Shown here piece after piece: positions 44,817-55,000 of a stretch of 64,000 nt of DNA; the first letter of the stretch is position 1; the number at the start of each line of letters is the position of its first letter. Position numbers and translations under genes: made by a program. A model generated the notes under the pieces. That model ran no database searches, was not told the origin of the DNA, and saw only the letters and a program-made list of their open reading frames with translations. The stretch spans positions 1 through 64,000 of the forward strand of contig JAPOXV010000023.1 in the NCBI GenBank assembly GCA_026706935.1, in the 5' to 3' direction. Origin of the DNA: Gammaproteobacteria bacterium (GTDB lineage: Bacteria > Pseudomonadota > Gammaproteobacteria > Pseudomonadales > Azotimanducaceae).

Positions 44817-46063
44817 GCCGAACGATCGAGTTCGAGCGCTATGAGCCGACCACCTTTCGTTAACAGATATACAACGCCGTCTTCGTGCGCCATCGTGGGT
44901 TGAATCGCCGCACTGTCGACGCGACGACGTGCAATCAACCGACCGTCGCTCTGAGCGATTACGTGAACGAACCCTTGAAGGTCACCCACAAATATGTAGT
45001 TGCTGAATGCGAGTGGGTCCGTTAATTGGCGGCGTAACAGACCTTCGTGACGCCATGCAACGGTGCCGTCTCGCTGCTCGATGCCGACAACTTCGTCGTC
45101 GTCAGTGACCGCGAACACCAAACCGTAACCCGATTGCAGAGCTCTTGTAGACGCAACCTCCGCTTGCCAGAGTGGTATGCCATCCGAACGACGTAAGGCG
45201 GTAGTCGTCCCTTGGTGTGTTGAAGCGACCACGACCCCTTGTTCTACGAGGGGTTTTCCATCAACATCGACCATGCGCTCAAGATCGGACGTACCCGTAG
45301 GCAGAGAAATCGCTTGTTCCCAGAGCAACTCACCACTCGTCGAATCGATCGCCGAGAGTATGCCGGTAGCGAAGCCGGCGTAAACTATTCCCGCGTTGAA
45401 GATGGGCGTGGACGTACCACGCAGTGTGACAAGGGGATTCTGAGTATGGAAGACCCACTTTTGTGAGCCATCTTCTAACGCAAGAGCAAATAGATTACCA
45501 TCGCTTGTTTGCGCATAAACGGCGTCCCGCGACGCGATGGGCGGCGCCAGTACCTCACTGGTCAGCACAACTCGCCACCGCTCTTCTCCGTCGGAAGCGG
45601 AAAGTGCCACCACCTCACCGCGTGCGGTGCCTACATAAATCATATCCGCACCAACGCCGAGACCGCCTGTTACGAACGCAGGATCACTACGATCCATTAC
45701 GTTCATGAAACCTTTGCCAGCCGGACGACCGATCCGAGTCACCCATTGAAATCGGCCCGTTTCGCGATCGATGGCGGTAACAAATCCGTATGCATCTGCT
45801 GCGTACACAATTCCGTCGTCGATTGCAGGGGACAAATCGATAAATTTCCGCCCAATACCTCGACCGATATTTCGTCGCCAAAGGACGCGGATGGTCGCTT
45901 CAGGTGTAAATTGCGTTAACCGCGACGGCCGATCGGCCTTCGGTTCCTTTGGCTTGTCATCACGTGTCGTAAGCGCCTTCCACGTGCCGCAACTCGAAAT
46001 CAATATCGTTGCGAACAAACAAACCAGGACCGTTATCGATAGCGATCTTGGTCCATTACTCAT
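44813..46063 (-). CDS. bamB: Outer membrane assembly lipoprotein BamB
   Basis: A 416-residue lipoprotein: lipobox LISSC at about residue 25, then PQQ-type beta-propeller blades (GIVYAADAYGFVTAIDRETGR, MIYVGTARGEVVALS, and others). BamB helps BamA fold outer membrane proteins. It overlaps both yfgM and der by four bases, the usual hisS-yfgM-bamB-der gene order. Confidence 0.95.
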   Translation of the reverse strand: MSNGPRSLSITVLVCLFATILISSCGTWKALTTRDDKPKEPKADRPSRLTQFTPEATIRVLWRRNIGRGIGRKFIDLSPAIDDGIVYAADAYGFVTAIDRETGRFQWVTRIGRPAGKGFMNVMDRSDPAFVTGGLGVGADMIYVGTARGEVVALSASDGEERWRVVLTSEVLAPPIASRDAVYAQTSDGNLFALALEDGSQKWVFHTQNPLVTLRGTSTPIFNAGIVYAGFATGILSAIDSTSGELLWEQAISLPTGTSDLERMVDVDGKPLVEQGVVVASTHQGTTTALRRSDGIPLWQAEVASTRALQSGYGLVFAVTDDDEVVGIEQRDGTVAWRHEGLLRRQLTDPLAFSNYIFVGDLQGFVHVIAQSDGRLIARRRVDSAAIQPTMAHEDGVVYLLTKGGRLIALELDRSA

Positions 46064-46686
46064 GGCGCGGGTGGGACGCTAGCCAAGCGCATGTCAACGA
46101 CGTTACTTTCAAATCCGACCGGAAGCTGGTCCTTCGCGGACTGATACGCTTCCCTTGCAGCATCCATTTCATCGTTCTGAAAGTGGACATCGCCTTTCAA
46201 CATCAACGCTTGCCATTGGTAGCCTGCGGTCTCTACTTCCTGCAAGGTCAGCAACACTGCTTCGTAGTCTCCAATTTCAAACTCGACTTTCGCTTTTCGT
46301 AATGCAACTAAATCACCGATCGGTGAGTCTCTTGCAGCGTTAAAAGCTCTAGTTAAAGACTCGTGCGCGGCCTCAAAGTTCTCGTTGTCGATTTCACTTT
46401 TCGCCTGACGAAGAAGTGTGAAAGCGAAGTACGCGGAGTCGCCGAAGTTCGATTCGAGCTCTTCGATAATGAGCGTAGTAGGTTCACCGAGACCTGATGC
46501 TTCCATGTAGCTCGTATATAGATTCGAAGCCGCTTGGGCCTGATCAGACTGGTACGCTTTAAAGTAATCCCATGCGACAGTGCCACCGATACCGATGGCA
46601 AGCGCGACAACCACGGTAATTCCGTAGTCCTTCCAGAGCTTCTTTAACCTGTCGACCTGTTCTTCATCGGTCAAATAATCAGACAC
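46060..46686 (-). CDS. yfgM: YfgM-family TPR periplasmic chaperone-like protein
   Basis: A 208-residue protein with an N-terminal cytosolic stretch VDRLKKLWKDYG, one transmembrane helix (about residues 22-42) and TPR-like repeats. YfgM is associated with the SecYEG/PpiD periplasmic side in E. coli. Position between hisS and bamB fits. Its stop overlaps bamB (ATGA). Confidence 0.9.
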   Translation of the reverse strand: MSDYLTDEEQVDRLKKLWKDYGITVVVALAIGIGGTVAWDYFKAYQSDQAQAASNLYTSYMEASGLGEPTTLIIEELESNFGDSAYFAFTLLRQAKSEIDNENFEAAHESLTRAFNAARDSPIGDLVALRKAKVEFEIGDYEAVLLTLQEVETAGYQWQALMLKGDVHFQNDEMDAAREAYQSAKDQLPVGFESNVVDMRLASVPPAP

Positions 46687-46707
46687 AAGACGCTCTTCTG
46701 CTTGGAT

Positions 46708-47973
46708 TCAATTCGAGGTGAGAAGCGTCGTAGGTAAGTCGGTCACCGGTACTGTGACCTGTTCCCGATTAATCCGCAACCACTTAATGGAAACCTGGTT
46801 GTCGGCTGCTTCTTGCGCGCCGATTATAAGAGCGATCGAAGCGCCGCTTCGATCGGCCGCTCGCATGCGAGCTTTTGCTTTTCCACCGCCTTGGTGCACT
46901 CTCACACCAAAACTCGAGGTCTCTCTCAATTGTGATGCAACTTGCAGGGCATACTCTTCTTCTTCATCGCTGAGCGCTAACACGTACACATCCGGGGTCG
47001 AAGCGGGTGTCTTCAGACCTATCTCTTTCCTTAATAACGCAACCCGATCAACACCAATGGCAAAACCGGCCGCGGGGCACGGTGCTCCGCCCAGAAGCTC
47101 ACAGAGCCCGTCGTAACGACCGCCGCCGCCAACCTGTTTTTGTGCGCCAAGCCGTGCCGTGTTCCACTCAAAAACGCCATGTGTGTAGTAGTCGAGACCA
47201 CGAACAAGGCGATGATTAACCGTTGCATGAATACCCAATCGAGCAAGTCGCTCTTGGAATTCGTCAAAGTGGCGTCTCGATTCGTCATCCAGATAGTCTG
47301 ACATATTTGGTGCACGTTCGACGATCTCTTGAGTTCGTTCGTTCTTGGAGTCCAATATCCGTAGCGGGTTTATTTCGAGACGTCGTTGACTGTCTTCGTC
47401 GAGGTCGTCTCTGCATCCCTCAAAGTAATCGACCAATGCGTCACGATGTCGCAGCCGACTAGCGGTATTCCCAAGTGAATTTATCTCTAAGGTGATTTCG
47501 TTTGTGACGTCGAGTCGTTCCCATACGTCCTGAACGATGCGAATCAATTCGGTGTCGACATCAGGCCCGTTGAACCCAAACGCTTCTGCGCCGACTTGGA
47601 AAAACTCCCGATAACGACCCAACTGCGGACGCTCGTGGCGGAACATTGAACCGACATACCAGAGCTTGGGTTGATTACCGCGATACAAATTAGCGTCGAT
47701 GACGGCTCGAACACAGGAGGCAGTGCCTTCGGGACGGAGCGATAGTGATTCCGTTTCGTCGTCGAGCGTGAACATTTCTTTCGATACAGCGTCGGTCGAT
47801 TCACCTATGCCACGGCTGAACAAGGCGGTTCGTTCCATCGTCGGGAGACGAATAAGCTCATAGCCGTAGCTCTCGAGCGTATCTCTAAACACAGACTCGA
47901 CGATACGGATACTCGCGAGTTCCTCGGCGTATAGGTCGCGCATACCTCGTACGAGAGGTGAACGATCGGACAT
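46708..47973 (-). CDS. hisS: Histidyl-tRNA synthetase
   Basis: A 421-residue class II synthetase: GMRDLYAEELASIR, motif 2 MFRHERPQLGRYREFFQ, histidine A-site RGLDYYTHGVFEW and GGGGRYDGLCELLGG, and the C-terminal anticodon domain. Complete. 21 bases upstream of yfgM. Confidence 0.97.
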   Translation of the reverse strand: MSDRSPLVRGMRDLYAEELASIRIVESVFRDTLESYGYELIRLPTMERTALFSRGIGESTDAVSKEMFTLDDETESLSLRPEGTASCVRAVIDANLYRGNQPKLWYVGSMFRHERPQLGRYREFFQVGAEAFGFNGPDVDTELIRIVQDVWERLDVTNEITLEINSLGNTASRLRHRDALVDYFEGCRDDLDEDSQRRLEINPLRILDSKNERTQEIVERAPNMSDYLDDESRRHFDEFQERLARLGIHATVNHRLVRGLDYYTHGVFEWNTARLGAQKQVGGGGRYDGLCELLGGAPCPAAGFAIGVDRVALLRKEIGLKTPASTPDVYVLALSDEEEEYALQVASQLRETSSFGVRVHQGGGKAKARMRAADRSGASIALIIGAQEAADNQVSIKWLRINREQVTVPVTDLPTTLLTSN

Positions 47974-47976
47974 CGT

Positions 47977-49068
47977 TTACTGGAGCGTCAGGTTAGCGAC
48001 ATTGCCGAAGGTATGTGGCGCGAGGTCGACTATTACGCCATTGAAGCGAACGGCAACGACGGTTGCGTCACCGATCCTTACCGTGAATGGAAGTAAGCCA
48101 ACAAGCGAAGCGATTTCGCCGTCTTGTCCCATCTGGTAATAAAGTCTTTCATCGTTCGCGCCGTAAACCTCGACCCAGCTGGGACCTGAGAACGTTATGA
48201 CAATCACACCCGTATCCTGCAGCGCTGCCGCGTTTTCAGGCGCATCATCAACTTCGTCCGGCGATTCGGGAGACAATACGGGTAACGGGGTCGTTTCTTC
48301 TTCATCGACGATCCCCTCCTCGTCTAAGCCAACTCCCTCAGCAAGTGTCGTGCCAGAACCATGGACACCCTCAGGTGAATCAAAGGTGTTGGGCGTTTCC
48401 ACTAGTACCTCCGATTCGTTCTCGGATGGCGTTGTTGGGTCTTCTCTCAGATAAAACGGTACGTCTTCGCTAACCGATTGTGTCTGCGGAGGGTCCGCAG
48501 GGACTACGACCACGCCAGTTGCGTCCGATCCGAGTAAGTCATCTGCTGCAGGCCATACCAACCAAATAACGCCGCCTACCACTAGCACCATAACGGCGAC
48601 TAGACCAAAAATAATCGCATCAGACCGTTCACGTAATCGCTCTGTCAACAGTTTCTTTGCAGTCGATTGATAGTTGATCTGCGAAGTAAGATCAGCCTCC
48701 GCTTCGATCGGCCGCGCGTGATCGACCGCGAATCGGGTATCCACGATATCGACATCGAGAGCGTTTGCATAAGCTCGGTAATAGCCTTCGATATAGATCA
48801 AACGCTTTTCTCCGATCAATTTGAGCTCACCGTCCTCGAGCGCGGCTATCGTTTCAGGCAGGAGTTTCAACAACTCGCCAGCTGCTTCGACCGTCATATT
48901 TGCGCTCTCTCGCGCCTTCTTGATGCGGGCACCTAATTCTTGTGCAGCATCCTCCAATCCAATATCGACCGATTCACGTTCACGCACGACCGAATCCATC
49001 GGTTTGATCACTTCAACGACGCCATCCACGGGAATCGTGCTCACTGGCGTGTGTTCGTCTATGGTCAC
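47977..49068 (-). CDS. rodZ: RodZ-like cytoskeletal protein (HTH + DUF4115)
   Basis: A 363-residue membrane protein. Residues about 33-95 form a HTH_25 fold (LGARIKKARESANMTVEAAG...YIEGYYRAYANAL), followed by a transmembrane helix (about 156-177; IIFGLVAVMVLVVGGVIWLV), a Glu/Pro-rich periplasmic linker and DUF4115 (ITFSGPSWVEVYGANDERLY). RodZ links MreB to the cell wall machinery. GTG start. ispG, which usually lies between rodZ and hisS in E. coli, is absent here. Confidence 0.9.
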   Translation of the reverse strand: MTIDEHTPVSTIPVDGVVEVIKPMDSVVRERESVDIGLEDAAQELGARIKKARESANMTVEAAGELLKLLPETIAALEDGELKLIGEKRLIYIEGYYRAYANALDVDIVDTRFAVDHARPIEAEADLTSQINYQSTAKKLLTERLRERSDAIIFGLVAVMVLVVGGVIWLVWPAADDLLGSDATGVVVVPADPPQTQSVSEDVPFYLREDPTTPSENESEVLVETPNTFDSPEGVHGSGTTLAEGVGLDEEGIVDEEETTPLPVLSPESPDEVDDAPENAAALQDTGVIVITFSGPSWVEVYGANDERLYYQMGQDGEIASLVGLLPFTVRIGDATVVAVRFNGVIVDLAPHTFGNVANLTLQ

Positions 49069-49085
49069 GCGATCGTTTTCAAAAT

Positions 49086-50219
49086 TCAGTTCAACACGGT
49101 CGACGCCCGGATTTTCTGAGCCGGTGTATAGACGGAGTTCATCCCGTCTTCATATCGTGCGGCTCGGCGAGTTCGATCACTGACACGTCCCACGAGTTGA
49201 CCGCATGCGGCGTCGATATCCGCGCCACGAGTCGTTCGGCGCATGGCTCGAATACCGTTATCCATCAATATCTTGTGAAACGCGTAAATTCTCGAATCAT
49301 CCGGGCGTCTATAGGTACTGCCAGGAAAGGGATTGAAAGGTATGAGATTAACCTTACAACGGAAGTCCTTTAAGAGCTTCGCTAGTTCAAGTGCAAGTGA
49401 TGGCGTGTCGTTCACGTTTTCGATCAAAGTGTACTCAAACGTAATCGTTGCTTTCACATCCTGCGATGTGAGATAAGCACGACAAGCATCGATTAACGAT
49501 TCGATCGGGTATCTTCGGTTCAATGGAACCAGTTCAGATCGAATCTCATCATTCGGAGCATGCAACGAAACGGCAAGTGCAACTGTCGTTAGGCCGCACA
49601 TGCGCTCGATACCGGGAACGACTCCCGCGGTACTTACGGTGACGCGTCGACGTGACAAACCGAAGCCCAAGTCATCCTTCAATACGTCAATCGCCTTGAA
49701 TGTCGCGTCGAAGTTGAGCAACGGCTCCCCCATACCCATGAATACGACATTGGACAAACGTTCACTCGGTCTGTGTTCCTTCATCCAAAGGGATGCCTGC
49801 AAAACCTGACCTACGATTTCACCAGTGCTGAGATTGCCGTTAAATCCTTGCTTACCCGTGGCGCAGAATGTGCAATCCAACACACATCCAACTTGAGAAG
49901 AAATACATAACGTTTGGCGACGTCCATCTGGAATAAGTACCGTTTCGATGGTATCGCCTGACTGAGTTTTCATCAACCACTTGACTGTACCATCTTGTGA
50001 TTCCAAGACAGTGAGTACTTCTGGAAGTTCAATAGCGAGTTCGTCCAACATGATCTGACGTAGACCAGCAGCGATGTTGGTCATGCTGTTGAAGTCCACT
50101 ACAAGCTTGTGGTACAACCACAACATTAATTGCGTTGCACGAAACCGCTTTTCTCCCCGCGTCTCAAAGTAACTTTCAAGGTCATCGCGCGAGAGACCTA
50201 GAACATTTTGACGCCGCAC
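49086..50219 (-). CDS. rlmN: Dual-specificity 23S/tRNA adenine-C2 methyltransferase RlmN
   Basis: A 377-residue radical-SAM enzyme that methylates A2503 of 23S rRNA and A37 of tRNAs. GCVLDCTFCATGKQGFNGNL holds the CxxxCxxC cluster, FMGMGEPLLNFD follows, and the final AACGQL holds the reactive Cys. I start at GTG 50219, with GGTGA seven bases upstream and after the ndk stop; a longer frame to 50333 would run through ndk. The pilF gene usual between rlmN and rodZ is missing. Confidence 0.95.
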   Translation of the reverse strand: MRRQNVLGLSRDDLESYFETRGEKRFRATQLMLWLYHKLVVDFNSMTNIAAGLRQIMLDELAIELPEVLTVLESQDGTVKWLMKTQSGDTIETVLIPDGRRQTLCISSQVGCVLDCTFCATGKQGFNGNLSTGEIVGQVLQASLWMKEHRPSERLSNVVFMGMGEPLLNFDATFKAIDVLKDDLGFGLSRRRVTVSTAGVVPGIERMCGLTTVALAVSLHAPNDEIRSELVPLNRRYPIESLIDACRAYLTSQDVKATITFEYTLIENVNDTPSLALELAKLLKDFRCKVNLIPFNPFPGSTYRRPDDSRIYAFHKILMDNGIRAMRRTTRGADIDAACGQLVGRVSDRTRRAARYEDGMNSVYTPAQKIRASTVLN

Positions 50220-50226
50220 GGCGTAT

Positions 50227-50652
50227 TCACCGACTATGAACCTGATCCTCAGAAAAGAAGTATGCGATTTCTCGATCAGCAGATGCGGGAGAATCGCTCC
50301 CGTGAACGGCATTCGCATCGACGGAACTGGCAAAATCCGCTCGAATGGTCCCAGGATCGGCTTCCTGCGGGTTTGTTGCGCCCATTAATTTCCGGTTGAC
50401 GTGAATCGCGTCATCGCCTTCGAGAACTTGGACACAAATCGGTCCAGACGTCATAAACTCCATCAACGGGTCAAAAAAACCTTTCCCTTTATGCTCCGCA
50501 TAGAACCCCTCAGCTTGGTCGCGTGTAAGGTGCAACATTTTTAACGCGACAATTCTCAAACCAGCCTTCTCGAAGCGAGAGAAAATCTCCCCAATCACAT
50601 TCTTCCCAACAGCATCCGGTTTAATGATAGAGAGTGTACGTTCTATAGACAT
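50227..50652 (-). CDS. ndk: Nucleoside diphosphate kinase
   Basis: A 141-residue enzyme that balances NTP pools: [38 protein letters not shown] with the catalytic His in NAVHGSD, and [14 protein letters not shown]. Typical length. First gene before rlmN on the minus strand. Confidence 0.97.
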   Translation of the reverse strand: MSIERTLSIIKPDAVGKNVIGEIFSRFEKAGLRIVALKMLHLTRDQAEGFYAEHKGKGFFDPLMEFMTSGPICVQVLEGDDAIHVNRKLMGATNPQEADPGTIRADFASSVDANAVHGSDSPASADREIAYFFSEDQVHSR

Positions 50653-50953
50653 AGATTGATCTCAGACGGAAATATGAATCGAATAGAAACCGCTTGCGAC
50701 TAATACGTGCCAGACCGACATGAACGAAAAAACCTAGTCGCGTTAGGTAGGCGCCGAAGTAATTATAGCTAGCCCGGTTTTATGGCTTCGCAGCAAACGA
50801 CGAGTCAGCTTTAATTACGTTTCGGTCAATCTAAGAGGGATCTTGCAGACACTGATCAACGCAGCGATAACTCTGCGATCCGTGCATAAACACCAAAAAG
50901 GTCGTTTTCATATAATTTAACTTGGACGCCAACCGTTTCGAGACCTTCTAATA
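50653..50953. other. Intergenic region between ndk and the Doc module
   Basis: No gene visible. TATAAT at 50911-50916 is a perfect -10, 38 bases before the antitoxin candidate; the -35 position has no good match. Confidence 0.5.
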
Positions 50954-51130
50954 TTGAAACACAAGCCAGGGCACACTAATAAAGAATCTCGCAAAAAAAC
51001 AAGCGGTAACATACGACGGAGCGACGCTCCTTCGCCGGTAGAATCAGAAGAAAGAGCTTCAAACAAAGTTCTCCTCCAGCAGATTGGAAAAGAGCGCTAC
51101 CAGCTTATGAAGGAATTAGCAGATCTCTAA
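50954..51130 (+). CDS. Candidate antitoxin of the Doc-type toxin (58 residues)
   Basis: A 58-codon frame starting at TTG 50954 (no ATG is available; GAGA lies ten bases upstream) and ending TAA 51128-51130. It is basic at the N-terminus and acidic/helical at the C-terminus (KVLLQQIGKERYQLMKELADL), the layout of short antitoxins. It overlaps the toxin frame by eight bases, in the +1 frame relative to it. I do not recognise the family, so the role rests on position, size and overlap. Confidence 0.5.
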   Translation: MKHKPGHTNKESRKKTSGNIRRSDAPSPVESEERASNKVLLQQIGKERYQLMKELADL

Positions 51131-51506
51131 GAGTCACTACAAAATTACCTTCGAAACTCTATTAGACGCTCATGACGAAGCGCTCAAACACGGTGGGATG
51201 AGCGGTGTTCACGACGAAGAAATTCTTCGTTCCGCAATCACAACGCCATTTGTGGGTTACTATCCGGAAATTTACGATAAAGCGGCCGCTCTATTAAGAG
51301 GGATCGCCTGTAATCACGGCTTTAACGATGGTAACAAGAGAACAGCTAATTTCGTCACCGAGTTCTTCATACGAAAGTCTGGTTATAGATTGAACGCAAC
51401 CGATGACGAAATTAAGGCACTCACTCTTTCGCTCGTAATGCATGAATTATCAAGAAGACGAGCCGCTGAATGGTTTAGAGATAAACTAGAAAAAGTTAAA
51501 CCGTAG
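51123..51506 (+). CDS. Fic/Doc-family toxin (Doc)
   Basis: A Doc-type protein. The core is HGFNDGNKRTANF, matching the Doc HxFxDxNK(R) motif, so it should phosphorylate EF-Tu in the Doc manner. The ATG at 51198 gives 102 residues and cuts the first helix. The homologous N-terminus (HYKITFETLLDAHDEAL KHGG) runs further upstream to a TAG at 51117, but no ATG, GTG or TTG lies in it. ATC at 51123 with AAGGA eight bases before is the best candidate, giving 127 residues. A frameshift from the antitoxin is the alternative. Confidence 0.8.
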   Translation: MSKSHYKITFETLLDAHDEALKHGGMSGVHDEEILRSAITTPFVGYYPEIYDKAAALLRGIACNHGFNDGNKRTANFVTEFFIRKSGYRLNATDDEIKALTLSLVMHELSRRRAAEWFRDKLEKVKP

Positions 51507-51527
51507 ATTACAACGTAGTAGCGTTCA

Positions 51528-51561
51528 AGAATATACTTTGTGATATTCTGAAACTGTTTTT
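51528..51561 (+). terminator. Weak hairpin terminator after the Doc gene
   Basis: AGAATAT (51528-51534) and ATATTCT (51543-51549) form a seven-base stem, followed after seven bases by TTTTT (51556 on). The stem is AT-rich, so confidence is low. Confidence 0.4.
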
Positions 51562-52022
51562 ATCTGCATTTTATTATATATTTTTAACTACCGTCAATTG
51601 AGTAACGGTGGACTACTGATCGAACTACATAAATACACATTCGAGTTAATGCATTGCGCGAACGCGGGTATATCTATAAAGCGACCGCCGAATATACCTA
51701 TACCAGTCAAGTGCGCATATTCTGCTTCGGTTACAAGCGCTTCTGGAACTTCGGTCAAAGCAAATCCGCTGTAATGGACGACCGTCAAGGTCATCTAATG
51801 CTACGTTCGCACGAAACTGAGAAATAATGGTTCAAAGTGTTTCTCAGTCGGTATTCCGTAGATTTGCGGAACTAGACACCCCTAGACATTATCTAGGGGT
51901 GTCCATTCAAAACCAGGCTCGATGGATCGAACTCGTTGACATCACATCATCGCGACACAACTAATAGTCAGTCTCCTTTCGGTAACTTAGATGTCGTTGA
52001 CGATTCAATCCTCCGTGCCTCA
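51562..52022. other. Intergenic region with two inverted repeats
   Basis: No supported gene. ACTGAGAAA (51816-51824) and TTTCTCAGT (51840-51848) form a nine-base stem. GACACCCCTAGA (51875-51886) and TCTAGGGGTGTC (51892-51903) form a perfect 12-base stem with a five-base loop. Neither is followed by a T-run on either strand. They lie downstream of the giant gene and could stop or stabilise its transcript, or be part of a small mobile remnant. A 66-codon minus frame (51594-51794) has no supporting features. Confidence 0.5.
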
Positions 52023-55000
52023 TTAATTCGATACAGGTGTGCCAACACCGCCGAGAACATCGATAACGCCGTTAACTTCGCCGTCCGCATCGTTAGCACC
52101 ACCGTCCTCAATCATCAGTTCGATGCAGTAGTTACCTTCATTCAAACCGCTTGAATAACTCTCTGCGCCCACTTCGGGACAGGAGGTAATCGTGCCTTCA
52201 GAACTAGATATCGCATTGTTCTCGTCGGTCGTGAAATCTATCCAAGAATCAACTTCAGTGTAAATCCGGAAACTACCGTCCGCCGAAATTGCTGCGCCTA
52301 CTGGAATGACGATTCGAACGGATTGTCCCGGTACGGGAAGCCGTTGAATTTCCAGATCATAGAGTCCCGAAACATAGTCGAAGCCCGTATCTTCACTATT
52401 CAACGGCGTCTCACCGCCATCCTCACCGCCTTCGATAATCATCGATTCTGTCACTTTCACGCCTTTCACGGAATTGGAAGTCGCAGCACCTCCTGCCGCG
52501 AGTTTAGTACCCTGTTCCGCGACAGCTACAAGAGCGCTTTCCGATGTGTCGAGTGAGATTGCATGTTCCACCACAACTTCATCGAATTCGTTCGGGATGC
52601 CGTCTTCGTCGAGGTCCGACGCAGAATCGGCTGAAATGTGAATGACCTTGGCTGTCGTATAGGTCTGATCCGGCGTTCCATCGTCACTCACATCGACGCT
52701 GACGAGATAAGGACCGGCGTCAACCCCACTTGGATCAAAGCTAAATGACAAGGAATCAGTTCCCTCTAGAGGCACAAGATTGTTGTCCGATTGGCTCCAA
52801 TCCGCAGTATGGGTTCCATTGGGGTCTTGGATTTCTACCGTCGCGATGACGTTTCCGCCATCACTCGATACAAATTGCCCAGCATTTTCACCCTGTGAGA
52901 TGGAAATGGACAAGCTAGGTGGCACCGCATCTTCCACAATAGTCAACTCGGTGCTTGCCTGTGATCCAACAACGGCGTTTTCGGAGGTCGGTGCTGAGAG
53001 CGTCAAACCAATGGTTTCCTCTCCCTCTGCATCATCGTCTGATGCAATGTTGACCGACAGCATACCCTCAAGCGCTGAATCAATCGTTACGCTTGTCGGC
53101 GTTTCAGCTGCGGCAGGAACTTTCACAAGTCTCAAATCGAAGCTGAGGTCCGAGCTACCGGCGCTCACTTGGTGGACTTCAACCGCCAATACGTTGTTGC
53201 CTTCCTCTAGATGACTTGAAGCGACCATGAAATCATGGAAATTGTTACCGTCATCCGAAGCACCAGTAGATAACGTGTTATAAGTAACCTCGCCTTCAGC
53301 CATGTTGTCACGCGCTACTTCCGTGCCGTTGAGATAGACTACTGCGCCATCGTCACGCTTCAGGGATAACGTGAGTGAGGCGATACTATCTGGCATGTCA
53401 ACAGTAAATTGGTGCCTAAAGTAATACGTGATATGACCTGAGGTTATAACGGTCGTTTCATCGTCATCGCCAAACCCTAACTCCGCTGCGCCTGAAGCCC
53501 AGCTCGAGTCATCGAATTCTTTCTCACGCCAAGCTGAGCCTTGGTCGCTCCCGTCGTCAAGGTAGCGCCACGTTGAACCTACGGACACGACGTCGTTCGC
53601 ACCAGGCGCATTGCCGGTAGCGAGTTCGAAATTAAAGCTGACATCCGAGCTAGTTGCCGAGTTCTGATGTACTTCGACCGCAATCACGTTTTGACCGTCT
53701 TGAAGTTGGTCGGCTGACAACTCTACCGTCTCGTAGGTGGATTCGGCGTCCCCGCCAATTGCACTCGGAGCAAACGTTGAGGATGTGATCTCACCTTCAG
53801 GCATGTTGGTACGGTAGATCTCCGTGCCATTGAGATAGACCACCGCGCCATCATCTCGCAGAATGCTCAATTTGAGACCTTCCACGCCGCTAGCATCCGC
53901 CACGCTGAAATGATGCCTGAAGTAGTACGTAGTATGACCTGAAGTCAGTGTGGTCGTTTCACCCCCATCGCCAAATCCCAGTTCTGCTGCGCCCGTCGAC
54001 CAGCCCGAGTCGTCAAAGTCCGATTCGCGCCAATTCGTCCCTTGGTCAGAGCCATCATCGAGGTAACGCCACGTTGAATCTCTTGCGATTAAGACGGTAC
54101 TTCCTGTCATTTCTCCTACGGAAAAATCACTATCGGCACTTGCCGTACCTGATAACGCAAATGCTATTTCCACTGGATAGTTGGGAGCCGCTCCGTTGAG
54201 AGACACCGTCCATACATACGTCTGACCTTCCCCAATCCTTCCTCGAGAAGGTACTTGGACGAGAGGCAGAATCTCTATCGTCTGAATCTCCTCTGCAAGG
54301 TTGCCCGCGGCGTCAGTCGCTGACCACGTAATCGAATGCACGCCCGGTCTGAATGCGGTGATTAGTGTGTCGCTCGCAGCTACTACGTCACCATCTAATC
54401 CATCCACAGCCATCGCTGTGCCAACATCGACAGGTGTATACCAACCGGTTGCCGATATGCGCACGTCGTTAGGAAGCGTCAAGATCGGCGCGACGTCGTC
54501 CAGATTAGGGTTCTTCCCTTGCCGATATTCATCGATATTGACCAATCCGTCGCCATCTAAGTCTCCCTGCGCATCGTCACTATTAGGATCGAGTTGGTTC
54601 TCGACTTCAAACAGATCAGGCATACCATCGCCGTCTGAATCTGCAAAGGCAGTAGGTTCAACGATCGTAACAATCGCGGTCGCAGTAGCAGATCGGCCGA
54701 GACTATCCGTCGCCGAGAACGTTACGACGGTTGCGCCAAGGGCGAACGAATCTCCAGCGTCATTGGAGACTTCAAGTTCGTTGCCATCGTCGTCGTAAGC
54801 CGTCGCGCCGTCAAGAAAGGCCCTAATGATCGCAAAGTCGCTCGACAGACTGCCACCGTCAGCAGACACTACGACGATGTTGTCTGGTACAGTGAGATCG
54901 GGTCCAATCTTCGCCAATACCGACACCGTCTTCATACCGGTATTTCCAGAATCATCGGTAGCACTGAAAACAACATCAGTCTCTACACCAAGATCGAGTG

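Noticed and set aside
51594..51794. Minus-strand 66-residue frame
   Set aside because: No ribosome site, no family pattern and low-complexity content; treated as a chance frame.
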